NCBI RefSeq assembly: GCF_013608025.1
Contig: NZ_VDLV01000013.1
Span: 62,001 to 126,000, forward strand
DNA: 64,000 bases
Direction: 5' to 3'
Origin: Pseudomonas brassicacearum subsp. neoaurantiaca
GTDB lineage: Bacteria > Pseudomonadota > Gammaproteobacteria > Pseudomonadales > Pseudomonadaceae
Shown here: positions 63,493 through 64,000 of the stretch, piece by piece
How positions within the stretch are numbered: position 1 is the first letter of the stretch
Layout of the letters: every line of letters begins with the position of its first letter
The notes under the pieces: generated by a model
Told to the model about the DNA's origin: nothing
The model's database searches: none
What the model saw: only the letters and a program-made list of their open reading frames with translations
Made by a program: the position numbers and the translations under genes

Positions 63493-64000
63493 TCAGCGGA
63501 TGAAAAGCTTCTGGATCAGTTTCTGCAACGGCTTGCCGTAGGGCGGATAAATCAGTTTCGCGGCGTTGAATCGCTGCTTCACCAGCACGCCCTTGGCCTT
63601 GCTGAAGGTCAGGAAACCCTCGTGTCCGTGATAGTGCCCCATCCCGGAGGCACCGATGCCGCCGAACGGCATGTCGTCCTGGGCCACATGCAAAAGCGTG
63701 TCGTTCAGGCAGACGCCGCCGGAGTGGGTTTCGTTGAGTACGCGGCTCTGCTCGGCCTTGTTGTAGCCGAAATAGTAGAGCGCCAGCGGACGAGGCCGCT
63801 GATTGATGTAGGCAAACGCCTGGTCCAGACCTGCATAAGGCACGATCGGCAGCAGCGGGCCGAAGATTTCGTCCTGCATGACGGTCATCTCATCCGTGAC
63901 GTTGAGCAGCAGACTATGGGCCATGCGTCGTCCCTGGCCCTGGTCGAACAACTCGATCAGCAAGGCGCCCTTGCTGGTGGCATCGCTGATGTAGCCGTTG
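63493..64000 (-). CDS. calB: Coniferyl-aldehyde dehydrogenase-like protein (CalB), C-terminal part
   Basis: The window ends inside this gene; about 168 residues of the C-terminal half are visible. QDEIFGPLLPIVPYAGLDQA is the ALDH C-terminal active-site Glu region (EIFGP), and GGVCLNDTLLHVAQDDMPFGGIGASGMGHYHG is the substrate-pocket end with the Asn/Phe-Gly-Gly pattern (cited in parts). The tail (RFNAAKLIYPPYGKPLQKL) matches CalB-type enzymes. Its stop is 27 bp from the Tat-protein gene start, so they form one operon. The 5' end lies outside the window. Confidence 0.8.
   Translation of the reverse strand, partial: NGYISDATSKGALLIELFDQGQGRRMAHSLLLNVTDEMTVMQDEIFGPLLPIVPYAGLDQAFAYINQRPRPLALYYFGYNKAEQSRVLNETHSGGVCLNDTLLHVAQDDMPFGGIGASGMGHYHGHEGFLTFSKAKGVLVKQRFNAAKLIYPPYGKPLQKLIQKLFIR

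Overview
This 64 kb window is chromosomal DNA of a Pseudomonas, most likely the P. fluorescens group. The evidence is high-GC coding with dense packing, many 'GTGGGAGCGAGC..GCTCGC' REP elements, and gene blocks matching known Pseudomonas order: pepP-ubiH-ubiI / iron ABC / gcvTH; argE-argA; lsfA-ssuEADCBF; spuI-spuABCDEFGH with a HacB-like acylase; ilvD-rlmI-pfpI-HDOD-mutM-fdx-coaD-GMC-calB. It is ordinary host chromosome with two small toxin-antitoxin loci. There is no prophage, insertion sequence, CRISPR array, tRNA or rRNA that I can see. Species assignment is inference.

Layout. 1-7.4 kb: end of pepP, two ubiquinone flavin hydroxylases, a ferric-iron ABC binding protein and permease (no ATPase gene), then gcvT-gcvH behind a structured leader; no gcvP follows. 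7.4-12.3 kb: a DUF2388 secreted protein, an SPFH/NfeD pair, an orphan GspE/PulE ATPase, a small ACT-like protein and an Lrp regulator. 12.4-16.5 kb: a CYTH-CHAD protein divergent from argE, then argA. 17-19.3 kb: an OprD porin followed by a HepT/MntA (type VII) toxin-antitoxin cassette bounded by two nearly identical 46-bp terminator repeats. 19.5-25.2 kb: sulfonate utilisation (lsfA, ssuEADCBF). 25.2-26.6 kb: a hipBA-type locus with an intact hipB and clear operator dyads, but a hipA whose start codon runs into a stop after four codons and which has lost its N-terminal part. 26.6-38.4 kb: a TetR regulator and the complete polyamine uptake and gamma-glutamylation cluster. 38.4-50 kb: REP-element cluster, HD-domain/GlxA-type AraC/AhpD-like genes, a HacB-like acylase, a membrane thioredoxin-fold protein, a lysophospholipase-like hydrolase, DUF2059, a 2OG oxygenase, DUF523 and a DUF2868/DUF3482 membrane-protein/GTPase pair. 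50-64 kb: folA, tcyP, pchP, ilvD, rlmI, pfpI, an HDOD protein, mutM, ferredoxin, coaD and a GMC dehydrogenase/Tat protein/aldehyde dehydrogenase set cut by the window end.

The functional themes are nutrient scavenging (iron, sulfonates, polyamines, cystine, phosphorylcholine) and core biosynthesis (ubiquinone, arginine, branched-chain amino acids, CoA, folate). Two CA motifs (AANAANAA) sit next to the start sites of spuI and spuD, which suggests Hfq/Crc catabolite repression of polyamine use. Two families of paired inverted REP elements fill most of the larger gaps between operons. The most notable items are the terminator-flanked HepT/MntA cassette, the decaying hipBA locus with conserved operators, the structured gcvT leader, and the missing gcvP.
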